Below the pieces are notes generated by a model. That model was not told where the DNA came from. It was given only the letters and a program-made list of their open reading frames with translations, and ran no database searches. Below, in pieces: positions 1 to 10,700 of a stretch of DNA of 64,000 nt; within the stretch, counting starts at the first letter, position 1; every line of letters starts with the position of its first letter. Origin of the DNA: Protea cynaroides (Eukaryota; Streptophyta; Magnoliopsida; Proteales; Proteaceae); contig CM053276.1 of the NCBI GenBank assembly GCA_028583415.1, forward strand, positions 10,136,663-10,200,662. Direction: 5' to 3'. The position numbers and the translations under genes are program-made.

Positions 1-603
1 ACTGCCATGTTTGTCTGATCCCCCACTTCATATGCGACCAGGTTTTTCTTATATGAGCTTTATAATTTCTTTTTTTGGATGGGGATGGGAGGGAGGGATG
101 CGGGTTGTATTAATATTATTTTAAATTAGGGAGCTCGTTTTTGGGTCTGGCAGGTCATTCAGAGTATCTCTTTGGACTGGCACAATAGCTGCCACCTGCT
201 ACTTTGGTTGTGGCTAAAATTTTGTGGACCGATATACCTTCAAGTCCCCTTCTCATGTCAAGTTTCACCCAAATAGAGTTGATTGGTGGCAAAATAAAGC
301 TTTAAAAATCAAGTGAAAATAGAATCCAGAAAAGAAATGGACAGCTGAAAAAATACGAGCAGAATATGTCAATAGACTCAATATATGAGAGGGTATATGG
401 AATGAAGACCCAGTCTAAAATTGGCCTCATTTTAACATCTATGGGGGATGGCCGTATGGGTTTTAAATTATTTTGTAATGAGCTGAATTATGAAACCCAA
501 AAGTGGGGGTATGAAAATAAATATTTAATTAGTATTAGGTCTATTAGGTATTACAGTTGGCCTAGTTTTGTCATTAAAGAGTCCTATTAGAAGTTATCTA
601 GAA
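1..603. other. No gene seen; probable upstream intron or repeat DNA
   Basis: I see no convincing exon here. Positions 187-310 resemble 35868-35995, so at least part is a dispersed repeat. Because exons of a + strand gene appear at 4790 and 17279 with no start codon, this stretch may lie inside an upstream intron of that gene; this is inference. Confidence 0.4.
187..310 (+). repeat. Dispersed repeat, copy 1
   Basis: Reads similarly to 35868-35995: both begin AGCTGCCAC, share TTTTGTGGAC, then a run like AGTTTCACCC/AGTTTCAGCCC, and end in an AAAGCTTT/AGAGCTTT motif. The spacing is conserved over about 125 bases. No coding content; family unknown. Confidence 0.45.
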
Positions 604-1873
604 GACGTAGTATCACACCCCATTCCCGACACACCGGGGCTGTGACTAAGATGCTTACTGCCGTCCTAACCTACCGTTAGGATCTCAACATAGTGTCCCC
701 ACATCACATCATCGACCACACACCCTCAGGTCCCTCACATAATCAGAGTAACCTAGAAATAAGCAGAAGACTTGTATAATATAATCAAGGGTGTTATCGA
801 CTGATGGTCTCTAAATGATAAATAATAATAAAACTATGTGTTATCTGTCTCACAAAGATACTCAAAACATAGTGTAATAATCCTCAAATAATACAATCAA
901 ATTCGTAAAAGTAAGTGGACAACAAGTCCAACTATAAAGTAAATAAAACTCAAGCCTAGCCCCCATAGGCACAAGCATCACAAGAGCATTCAACACCATG
1001 AGCCTTAGAAGTTGGATCCTCTACATCCTCATTGTAACCCTCTACAACGTATAAAGCATCCACATAATCAGCTGCAGTGTAACCTGTAGTGAAATTTGAA
1101 AAAAAATACGCAAGTGGGGGTGAGCTTCACTAAGCTCAGTGAGGGGATGGAGAACATACAAGCAAGCAATTATGTATATGGACAGATTATTTTGGTCAGG
1201 TTATGGTGATCCACAAACAATATCTTGGGCACTGCCCATTACGTCGGATAAAAATCCTCATTGCGGGGATGAATTCAATACCGCTACACTTTGTTAGGCG
1301 GCACCGATCCAACCCAAACATGAGCCCCTTCGTGGCGTCTCAGGTACGAACACATCAACATCATTCCCTAGCACTGGCAGAAACCTTGGTCAATGGGGGG
1401 AGGCAATATTAATTACGGAACCTTGTCCCATCTTTTATAATTGGGCCCATGCCGACACATAACCTCCTGTTAGGAGGGGTGCAGTCACATGAGAATATAC
1501 ACCTAGCCACATACAATTCTTACAATTCTACATGTCATCACAATTCCGCAAGTTGTACTCCTGTGGGGATCACTATATTGGAACCACCCTCAGCCACCCA
1601 TATTCCCACAAGTGTATGATAAGGAGTAAGCAGGGCTCATGTAGCGATCACGGTACCAGAACAAACCTCGTTCACCCGTACCCTACACAAGCTAAACAAA
1701 CAACCAACACTCAATAGCAACCAACAATAAACAAGGCATAATAATGCAATGTATGATAATGGCATAGTAACTATTAGATGACATGTGAGCAATCAATAGG
1801 CATAGCATGCATATTCAAACATGACAGTTATATAAACATTCCATAACATAAATCAGATCCAACCTACTCACCT
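604..1873 (+). mobile_element. LTR-like fragment, probably Ty3/gypsy
   Basis: The stretch begins near a CACACCCCATTCCCGACAC block, followed by punctuated, non-coding, moderately CG-containing sequence of the kind seen in long gypsy (Tekay/Del-type) LTRs. There are no long reading frames. A sequence change occurs near 1870, where a second LTR-like stretch leading to a primer-binding site begins. Boundaries and family are inferred by appearance only. Confidence 0.35.
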
Positions 1874-2900
1874 TGATGGTGCTTGCAAATAAAACTCCGA
1901 TAATACGTGAGTTCTCCCATGAAATTACCGTGGTAGTTTACCTAATCATGTTGTGTTTGTTAGTTATCGCTCAATATCTTAATGTCCTTGGAATTGATAG
2001 TAATTGCACAATATCTTATTGTCCTTGCAATTGTTAGAAATTGCACCATATCTTAATGTCCCGAAGACATCAAGGTTATTCTGTGAAAAGTCCCTCTACC
2101 GGATGCTGGCCACCGGTAGGTGAATCTGTCGATGGGTGCATCCACTAGCACCTGATAGACCTACACAGGTCATGTGGGTCATCACCAAATGATGCTACTG
2201 GTTGATGGATCAGCCAGTGGCTTCCAGATGCATTCTGGAACACCATGTCAAAACATTGTGGAGGCCACCAGTTGGTACTACCGGATGTAGATGCGATAGG
2301 TGGGATCATCCGGTAGATCCTGACGGATCATTCTGTCGACCACTGGATGATACTACCGGACGCGGGATTTGCGATCGGTGGGATCATCCGGTGCGTGATT
2401 TTCCTAGTCTAAAAATTTTACCTTCTATCCGTTTTTTCTGGGACTTCATTTGAATGGTTTCTATGATCTTCCCCAATGGTTGGGAAACATCAGAACCATT
2501 GCTTAAGGGTTTCCTTGCTATCCTAAGATGATCTTTGATCTTCTTCATCATTCTCTCTCCCCTTCTAGATCTAGACCCGAAGATTATGATAGTTCTCTCT
2601 CTCACCTTGTCTGGCTGTTAATGCCACCAATGGATATGGGGAATCTCCTTAGATTATTAGCCTTAGGATCAAAACTTAAGCTACCTATGCCTCTCTATGG
2701 TATGGGAGGTCCCTTAATGGTGGTAGCTCTTCCAAAAAAACCTTCAGTGATGGAGTGCAGACTCCTCTTTCTCCAGATCCGATTTTGGGTTTCTAAGTCC
2801 TTTTCTTTCTCCAGAGTTATGAACTTCCTATCTGAGCTTGTGGAGTAGCCAGGACCTTTGATTTTCTTGACTGGAAATCTAGGATTGATTGGTTGCATCA
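1874..2900 (+). mobile_element. 5' LTR region of an old gag-protease element
   Basis: The sequence ends in GCATCA at 2895-2900, a few bases before a primer-binding site at 2905. This matches the end of the LTRs of the young element at 4986-12054 (CGCATCA, then AT, then the same primer site), so both belong to one lineage. The left limit is uncertain; TGATGGTGC at 1874 is a possible start. It contains small internal repeats, including several ACCGGATG/ATCATCCGGT motifs between 2095 and 2400. Confidence 0.45.
1959..2061 (+). repeat. Short tandem repeat, about 37-bp unit, three copies
   Basis: Three imperfect copies share the core CAATATCTTAATGTCC or close variants (near 1971, 2009 and 2046), linked by AATTG/TTAG segments. 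The array lies inside the LTR-like region of the old element. Confidence 0.6.
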
Positions 2901-2904
2901 ATTT

Positions 2905-2916
2905 TGGTATCAGAGC
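2905..2916 (+). other. tRNA-Met type primer-binding site
   Basis: TGGTATCAGAGC is the standard plant LTR-retrotransposon primer-binding site complementary to the 3' end of initiator methionine tRNA. It lies four bases after the LTR end GCATCA, fixing the element's orientation as + strand. Confidence 0.75.
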
Positions 2917-2954
2917 CAAAAATCCTTGTGCATACCTAACCTTTGTGGCCAATA

Positions 2955-4230
2955 ATGTGGTTATTCAGTAACTCAACTCCCATAAGAAGGAAATTAGGAT
3001 AGACATTGCCTACTGCATAAACCGGGTTGATACCTTCACCACTAGTGTTGATAACCTTAACCCAATTGTTACCTCTCTTCACACCATGATGCCATCCCTA
3101 CAAGCTTCGATTGATAGATTGATACCTTCCAATGAAGGAAAGGGTCCAATTCAGTTTGAGGATTCTTCCAATCCCGTCTTACAACTGACCTCCGTCAACA
3201 ACTTGCATTCCTCCCAATCAGCTTTGGGGGACTGTGGGTTCTCAACAGGGGGACTGGTCTCACATTGCCCCACTACCACCATATGGGGCTGGTCGACCTC
3301 CTGAGGATCATCACTATGGAGCTGAAAGAGGGGCCAAGTTGGATGTTCCTGACTTATATGGAGAAAATAACCTGGAACAGTTTCTTGACTAGACTCATAG
3401 TTTGGAGGTATTCTTCCTATGGTATGGCTTGACTAAGGCCAGAAAGCTCTTATTTGGTGAAGCCAAGCTGAAAGGTACAGCTTGAGTTTGGTGGATCAAG
3501 TACCAGCAGCAAAGTCGGAGTCGAGGTATTGGGTTGGTCAACACTGGGGCTGAAATGGAAGTGTCCATGAACCAGAGTTTTTGTAGAGGTCCAGGTGTCT
3601 GTCAGAACAACAGCCACAAGATGGAATTTAACTGGAAGAGCTTCACCAATACTTTCTCTAGAGGTGATAGCTTGAGTAAGAAATCTTCTTAACCAGAGAT
3701 GCCATTCGGCAAACCACAGTTCAACAGGTCTTCTATAGTATCTTTACAGCCAACTTATAGTTAAACTTTATCTTGTGGGCGTTGTTCTGACATACCTACT
3801 TCGATGACAATGGCTGAGATACAATACTTCATGTGCAAGGGGTGTGAGTATTTTTCTGCTCAGTGTTATCGTCTAATAGCTTTTGCTGATAAGGACAATC
3901 TTATAGCCACTGCTTAGGAAGAGTAACAGAAGAGTGAGATAGTTTATTTGGAGGCAGAGTGTGAGCCTAATGAAAACGGCGATAGTGACAGCGAAGGGGA
4001 ACAACAGCTTTGCTAGGTTCTGAAGAGGATGATTGGCACCATAACAACGTTTTTTTAGATCAGGGGTGAAGTGCAATTAGCATTTGTGCACTATGATGAT
4101 TGATGGAGGCAGTTGTACCAATGTCATTTTTGAAAACTCCATTCACAAACTTCGGTTGAAGATGAGCCACATTCCAACCCCAACAAGGTTGCTTGGGTGA
4201 ACAACACCACTTTAGGTTTAACATATTCAA
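2955..4230 (+). pseudogene. Decayed gag-protease reading frame of an old LTR element
   Basis: Translated in pieces, this stretch parallels the intact Gag-protease protein encoded at 8968-10860. In order it has an N-terminal helical segment around 2955-3140, a GAxxGAKLDV..LYG block near 3320, a KLKGTA..VWWIKY block near 3465-3510, a damaged zinc-knuckle region followed by IAFADK near 3820-3900, an EIVYLEAE block near 3935, and a DGGSCTNV retropepsin-like motif near 4100. In-frame stop codons (for example near 3393 and 3483) and frame changes show it is dead. Similarity fades after about 4230; no reverse transcriptase or 3' LTR is seen. It is an older relative of the tandem element downstream, in the opposite orientation. 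Confidence 0.75.
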
Positions 4231-4789
4231 TATGATTGAATTTGAGAATGAAATTTTACACATGGCCAATCTACATTTCTTAGATATCTAACTATTAGAA
4301 TTGCCACATCATTCTTCCACATGGCAGAATTATGTGCAAGAACCAGAGATTCAATTTGGACCTGCAGGTCCATAAAGCCCTTTGCCTTTAAATTAAATTT
4401 ATTTTTCCAATTTTGAACATTATACAATAGATACACTTTTTGGTATGTTCGTATTATTTGGTTCGCTTTTCTGGTGTTATTATTTTACCAAAACCCTTTT
4501 TCGGTAGACTGACAGTTACAATGAATGAAATGGTACAAGTTATGGACCATCCTATTAATGTTAAATCATTTAGCAAAATAGTTCATGATTTTTAACAAAT
4601 TTTCCCTTCATTGCAATGTTAATATATTGATTAGGCATGTTAAACCTAAGAAGGTTGGAACTACCTCATAAGTAATGAATTTTTTGGTATCTATTTTGCT
4701 GTTTTGATGAATATGCCAGGTTATTATTCAAACAATCATTTTTCTATTACTTTTATTGCTATTGCTAACTATTGTTGTCATGTTTGCAG
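4231..4789. other. AT-rich sequence before a host exon
   Basis: No coding signal. The last 60 bases look like the pyrimidine-rich end of a plant intron, terminating in TTTGCAG at 4783-4789. Confidence 0.5.
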
Positions 4790-7700
4790 ACGGCAATTTT
4801 AGCTCAGAAGAATTCTGAGGCAACTCGGGCTCTGGCTGCACAAGAGGATATTCTTGAAAAGGAGCTGGGTGAAATTCAAAAGGTCTTGTTGGCAATGCAG
4901 GTATGTCTCACATCACATGTTTGTGTGTGCATATATATGGTATATATATTCTGAAAATGAATGTCTGAATTTGTCGATACCTAAATGATGCGGGATCCGG
5001 GTTGAGAAAACCCTAATTAATCCGCTAATGGGCCCAACCAAATAACATGGAAGCTTGGTTCAACAAACAGTGGCAGAATTGTAAATAAACTCAAAACTCA
5101 ACCAGTAATGGCAGACTTGTAATTATTCAGAACTTGTCTAATAACTTGAGTAAACCAAACAAGACCTTAGGACTGATTTGGAATTAGAAACAAAGAAATA
5201 AGGTTAAACTTCAGTTACTTAATAAAGGGAGGGTATAATTGGAAATCTAGCAATAAAGGGTCTCCTTCTACCTTCGTTAGAAATCAGTTCACGAACAGGA
5301 ATAACAATGGCGGAAAACCAAATTTAGTTTAAGAGAGAGATCTCACTCAACTCAAGTCCAATCGAACTGAAACTTTAGGTGAGTATTCGTATCTCATAAG
5401 CCTACCAAGTTCCACCAGCAATCCTTCAATCCGGAAGCCCCAAATCAGTTTAGATGTTTCTGCAACTCACCTGGCGGTAAGAGGAAACAGATCTGTTCTT
5501 CTATCTGTAATGTCCAGTTCCAGCAAGATAACAGTCCTAGCACTTCGGGGGTTTGAATCGCCCTTATAGGAGTAGTCTTCGACCAAAAGTTCAGCCCAAA
5601 CGGAGGGGTTCTCAGGGAGTTCAACCCAATTGAAAGCTGCTGCCAGGTACTGCCCAGAACAGGGAAGAACCAGAAAATAAAGAAGAAGAACAGGGAGGAG
5701 GAAGAAGAAGGAGAGGGTGGGGAATCAGTCTACGTAGTAGACTATTCCTGATCTCAAAGACGAAGAGAGGGAAAAGAGAGAGAGCACTCACTTTCAGCCC
5801 GTAGGCACACCACAATAACCCAATCAAATATTCCTTCTATTCAATTCTTCCAATTCTGAAAATAAAACCTAATACATATTCTATTTAAAGGTAGAACTTT
5901 CCTAAACTAATTTGAAGTAAACTTAGAAAGTAAATAACATCTTTATGAAATCAAATCTAATCCCTATGACATAAAATAGAAATAGTAAATAAGGAAACCT
6001 ATAAATTAAAACTTCCTAATCTAATTAATCATCTACCAACCCTTTCCAGACCAAAAGGTTGGTTTGGGTTTGAGCCGGTTCAGGTTTGGCTTGGGTAGCC
6101 AAATTGGCTCGTGTCGATCCATCCATGACACGATCTTCGCATCAACTCTCCGCTTCTCAAAAGAACTCGACTCCGTCGAGTCTGGATAAGGACCAAGAAT
6201 ACCATCAGATGGAATGCGTTGGAGGAAAAGCGAGTTAGCATTCTTTTTAAGCTTGATGGCGGGAAGGTGTTTTGCCGGAAGAAGTTGCATATCGAGCCCA
6301 CCGAATTTGAAGGTGTACGTATTTTCGTACCCATCATGCTGAACCTTCTTGTCAAACATCCAAGGACGACCAAGGAGAAGGTGACAGATCTTGAGGGGTA
6401 ACACATCACATCGAACAGTGTCGATCAATCCGCCGATGGAATACGTGACCAAGCATCGCTCATGAACCTTAAGATTATTGTTATTTATCCATCCAACCTT
6501 GTAGGGATGCGGATGGGGCTCTGTCTTCAAACCCAACTTGTTAACCATATCTTCTGATACTGCATTGGTGCAACTGCCGCCGTCAATAATCATGGTGCAT
6601 AGGGAACCGTTGCATCGTACCCGTGTCTGGAAAATATTGCCGCGTCGCCAATCATCCTCTTCAGGTATCTGTGTAGCCAAGAGAGGGGCGAAGGACCATA
6701 AAAAGGCTGGTGCAACCGATCAACATCACCGTCGCTATCATCACTATCGTGCTCGGCTGCCAAGTATACGATCTCATTCTTACGTTGCTCCTCGTGGCAG
6801 TAGCCATGAGTTCTTCTTTATCGGCAAAAGCAATGGAACGATTTGGGCAATGGGAAGCAAAGTGACCGAAACCCTTACAGGTATAACATTGGATCTCAGC
6901 CCTCGGTTTTGAAGGAGGCCTATCATAACCACGCCGAGGCGGAGAATATGGACGGGTCGGCCGTGAAGATGCCATACTAGAACCACTTTCTTGGGGCTTG
7001 CAAAAAGACTTCTCTGGTGGTGGAGCTTGCTTGACAAAATTGTTACCTTTAGAGAACGTCTCTGGAAGCTTCTCCGGTTGTATGGCCGCTTTAAATTTTC
7101 CTCGACCGATATGCCACTTGTACAGCGTCCTCCATTGTATGTAACCTATTGGAAGCCAAGGAAGCACTAATCTGTGGATGCAAACCATTACGAAATTGTG
7201 CGACCAAAACATCTTCATCCCAATCAAAATCAGATCGGGTAGCCAAATAATAGAATTGGGCCACATATTCTTCAACAGTCATATTGTCTTGCCGTAATTG
7301 TGTAAACTTGAGATGCGTCCGTTGCTTATAATCAAGAGGTAGGAATCGACGGTTCATTGCCGCATACATCTCAGCCCAAGTATTTATCTCACCAATGCCG
7401 CGAGTTTGATTTTGTTTCGATATTTAATCCACCAAACTCGTGCCGTGCCCTTCAATTGACAATCCGTACCATTTGGAAAATATCTCCAAACTATGGATCC
7501 AGTCAAGATATTCCTCAGGATTTTGGTCTCCATTAAAATCAAGCACATCCAGCCGTGCTCCTTTGTCAGCACCAAAAATTTCTCCATGTCGACCAACTCC
7601 ATATGATGGTGGTGGTGGTGGTGGTACGTGTCGTGATGGTGATGGTGGTGGAGAGGCATTGGGAGGTGGAACATATGAGACGGAGTTGGAAAAATCTCCA

Positions 7701-10700
7701 AGTATGGGACTCTTACCTTTTATAGCTTGTGACAACGAGTCAATGGACATCTGCATTTTTGCCATCATATCCTGAAAATTTAAAATAGAAGCATCTATCC
7801 CATCCAGTCGGTTTGATATACCACTAATGGCCATGTTAGTTTCCTCTTTGTCGGCGGTAACACGTGCTAGGAGCTCATTGTTACTCACCATGACTGTAGG
7901 ATATTCGCTCTGATACCAATTGATGCGGGATCCGGGTTGAGAAAACCCTAATTAATCCGCTAATGGGCCCAACCAAATAACATGGAAGCTTGGTTCAACA
8001 AACAGTGGCAGAATTGTAAATAAACTCAAAACTCAACCAGTAATGGCAGACTTGTAATTATTCAGAACTTGTCTAATAACTTGAGTAAACCAAACAAGAC
8101 CTTAGGACTGATTTGGAATTAGAAACAAAGAAATAAGGTTAAACTTCAGTTACTTAATAAAGGGAGGGTATAATTGGAAATCTAGCAATAAAGGGTCTCC
8201 TTCTACCTTCGTTAGAAATCAGTTCACGAACAGGAATAACAATGGCGGAAAACCAAATTTAGTTTAAGAGAGAGATCTCACTCAACTCAAGTCCAATCGA
8301 ACTGAAACTTTAGGTGAGTATTCGTATCTCATAAGCCTACCAAGTTCCACCAGCAATCCTTCAATCCGGAAGCCCCAAATCAGTTTAGATGTTTCTGCAA
8401 CTCACCTGGCGGTAAGAGGAAACAGATCTGTTCTTCTATCTGTAATGTCCAGTTCCAGCAAGATAACAGTCCTAGCACTTTGGGGGTTTGAATCGCCCTT
8501 ATAGGAGTAGTCTTCGACCAAAAGTTCAGCCCAAACGGAGGGGTTCTCAGGGAGTTCAACCCAATTGAAAGCTGCTGCCAGGTACTGCCCAGAACAGGGA
8601 AGAACCAGAAAATAAAGAAGAAGAACAGGGAGGAGGAAGAAGAAGGAGAGGGTGGGGAATCAGTCTACGTAGTAGACTATTCCTGATCTCAAAGACGAAG
8701 AGAGGGAAAAGAGAGAGAGCACTCACTTTCAGCCCGTAGGCACACCACAATAACCCAATCAAATATTCCTTCTATTCAATTCTTCCAATTCTGAAAATAA
8801 AACCTAATACATATTCTATTTAAAGGTAGAACTTTCCTAAACTAATTTGAAGTAAACTTAGAAAGTAAATAACATCTTTATGAAATCAAATCTAATCCCT
8901 ATGACATAAAATAGAAATAGTAAATAAGGAAACCTATAAATTAAAACTTCCTAATCTAATTAATCATCTACCAACCCTTTCCAGACCAAAAGGTTGGTTT
9001 GGGTTTGAGCCGGTTCAGGTTTGGCTTGGGTAGCCAAATTGGCTCGTGTCGATCCATCCATGACACAGCTACTGCATCAACTCTCCGCTTCTCAAAAGAA
9101 CTCGACTCCGTCGAGTCTGGATAAGGACCAAGAATACCATCAGATGGAATGCGTTGGAGGAGAAGCGAGTTAGCATTCTTTTTAAGCTTGATGGCGGGAA
9201 GGTGTTTTGCCGGAAGAAGTTGCATATCGAGCCCACCGAATTTGAAGGTGTACGTATTCTCGTACCCATCATGCTGAACCTTCTTGTCAAACATCCAAGG
9301 ACGACCAAGGAGAAGGTGACAGATCTTGAGGGGTAACACATCACATCGAACAGTGTCGATCAATCCGCCGATGGAATACGTGACCAAGCATCGCTCATGA
9401 ACCTTAAGATTATTGTTATTTATCCATCCAACCTTGTAGGGATGCGGATGGGGCTCTGTCTTCAAACCCAACTTGTTAACCATATCTTCTGATACTGCAT
9501 TGGTGCAACTGCCGCCGTCAATAATCATGGTGCATAGGGAACCGTTGCATCGTACCCGTGTCTGGAAAATATTGCCGCGTCGCCAATCATCCTCTTCAGG
9601 TATCTGTGTAGCCAAGAGAGGGCGAAGGACCATAAAAGGCTGGTGCAACTGATCAACATCACTGTCACTATCATCACTATCGTGCTCGGCTGCCAAGTAT
9701 ACGATCTCATTCTTACGTTGCTCCTCTGTGGCAGTAGCCATGAGTTCTTCTTTATCGGCAAAAGCAATGGAACGATTTGGGCAATGGGAAGCAAAGTGAC
9801 CGAAACCCTTACAGGTATAACATTGGATCTCAGCCCTCGGTTTTGAAGGAGGCCTATCATAACCACGCCGAGGCGGAGAATATGGACGGGTCGGCCGTGA
9901 AGATGCCATACTAGAACCACTTTCTTGGGGCTTGCAAAAAGACTTCTCTGGTGGTGGAGCTTGCTTGACAAAATTGTTACCTTTAGAGAACGTCTCTGGG
10001 AAGCTTCTCCGGTTGTATGGCCGCTTTAAATTTTCCTCGACCTGATATGCCACTTGTACAGCGTCCTCCATTGTATGTAACCTATTGGAAGCCAAGGAAG
10101 CACTAATCTGTGGATGCAAACCATTACGAAATTGTGCGACCAAAACATCTTCATCCCAATCAAAATCAGATCGGGTAGCCAAATAATAGAATCGGGCCAC
10201 ATATTCTTCAACAGTCATACTGTCTTGCCGTAATTGAGTAAACTTGAGATGCGTCCGTTGCTTATAATCAAGAGGTAGGAATCGACGGTTCATTGCCGCA
10301 TACATCTCAGCCCAAGTATTTATCTCACCAATGCCGCGAGTTTGATTTTGTTTCTGATATTTAATCCACCAAACTCGTGCCGTGCCCTTCAATTTAGCTT
10401 CTGCAAACATCAATTTTCTAGGCTCTGACAATCCGTACCATTTGGAAAATATCTCCAAGCTATGGATCCAGTCAAGATATTCCTCAGGATTTTGGTCTCC
10501 ATTAAAATCAAGCACATCCAGCCGTGCTCCTTTGTCAGCACCAAAAATTTCTCCATGTCGACCAACTCCATATGATGGTGGTGGTGGTGGTGGTACGTGT
10601 CGTGATGGTGATGGTGGTGGAGAGGCATTGGGAGGTGGAACATATGAGACGGAGTTGGAAAAATCTCCAAGTATGGGACTCTTACCTTTTATAGCTTGTG

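Noticed and set aside
5621..5827. A 68-residue - strand frame present identically at 5621-5827, 8556-8762 and 11524-11730
   Set aside because: It lies inside each LTR, so it repeats because the LTR repeats; it is low-complexity (Leu/Pro/Ser) with no motif.
7440..7775. + strand frames with polyglycine at 7440-7775 and 10382-10744
   Set aside because: They are the antisense of the proline-rich Gag linker.
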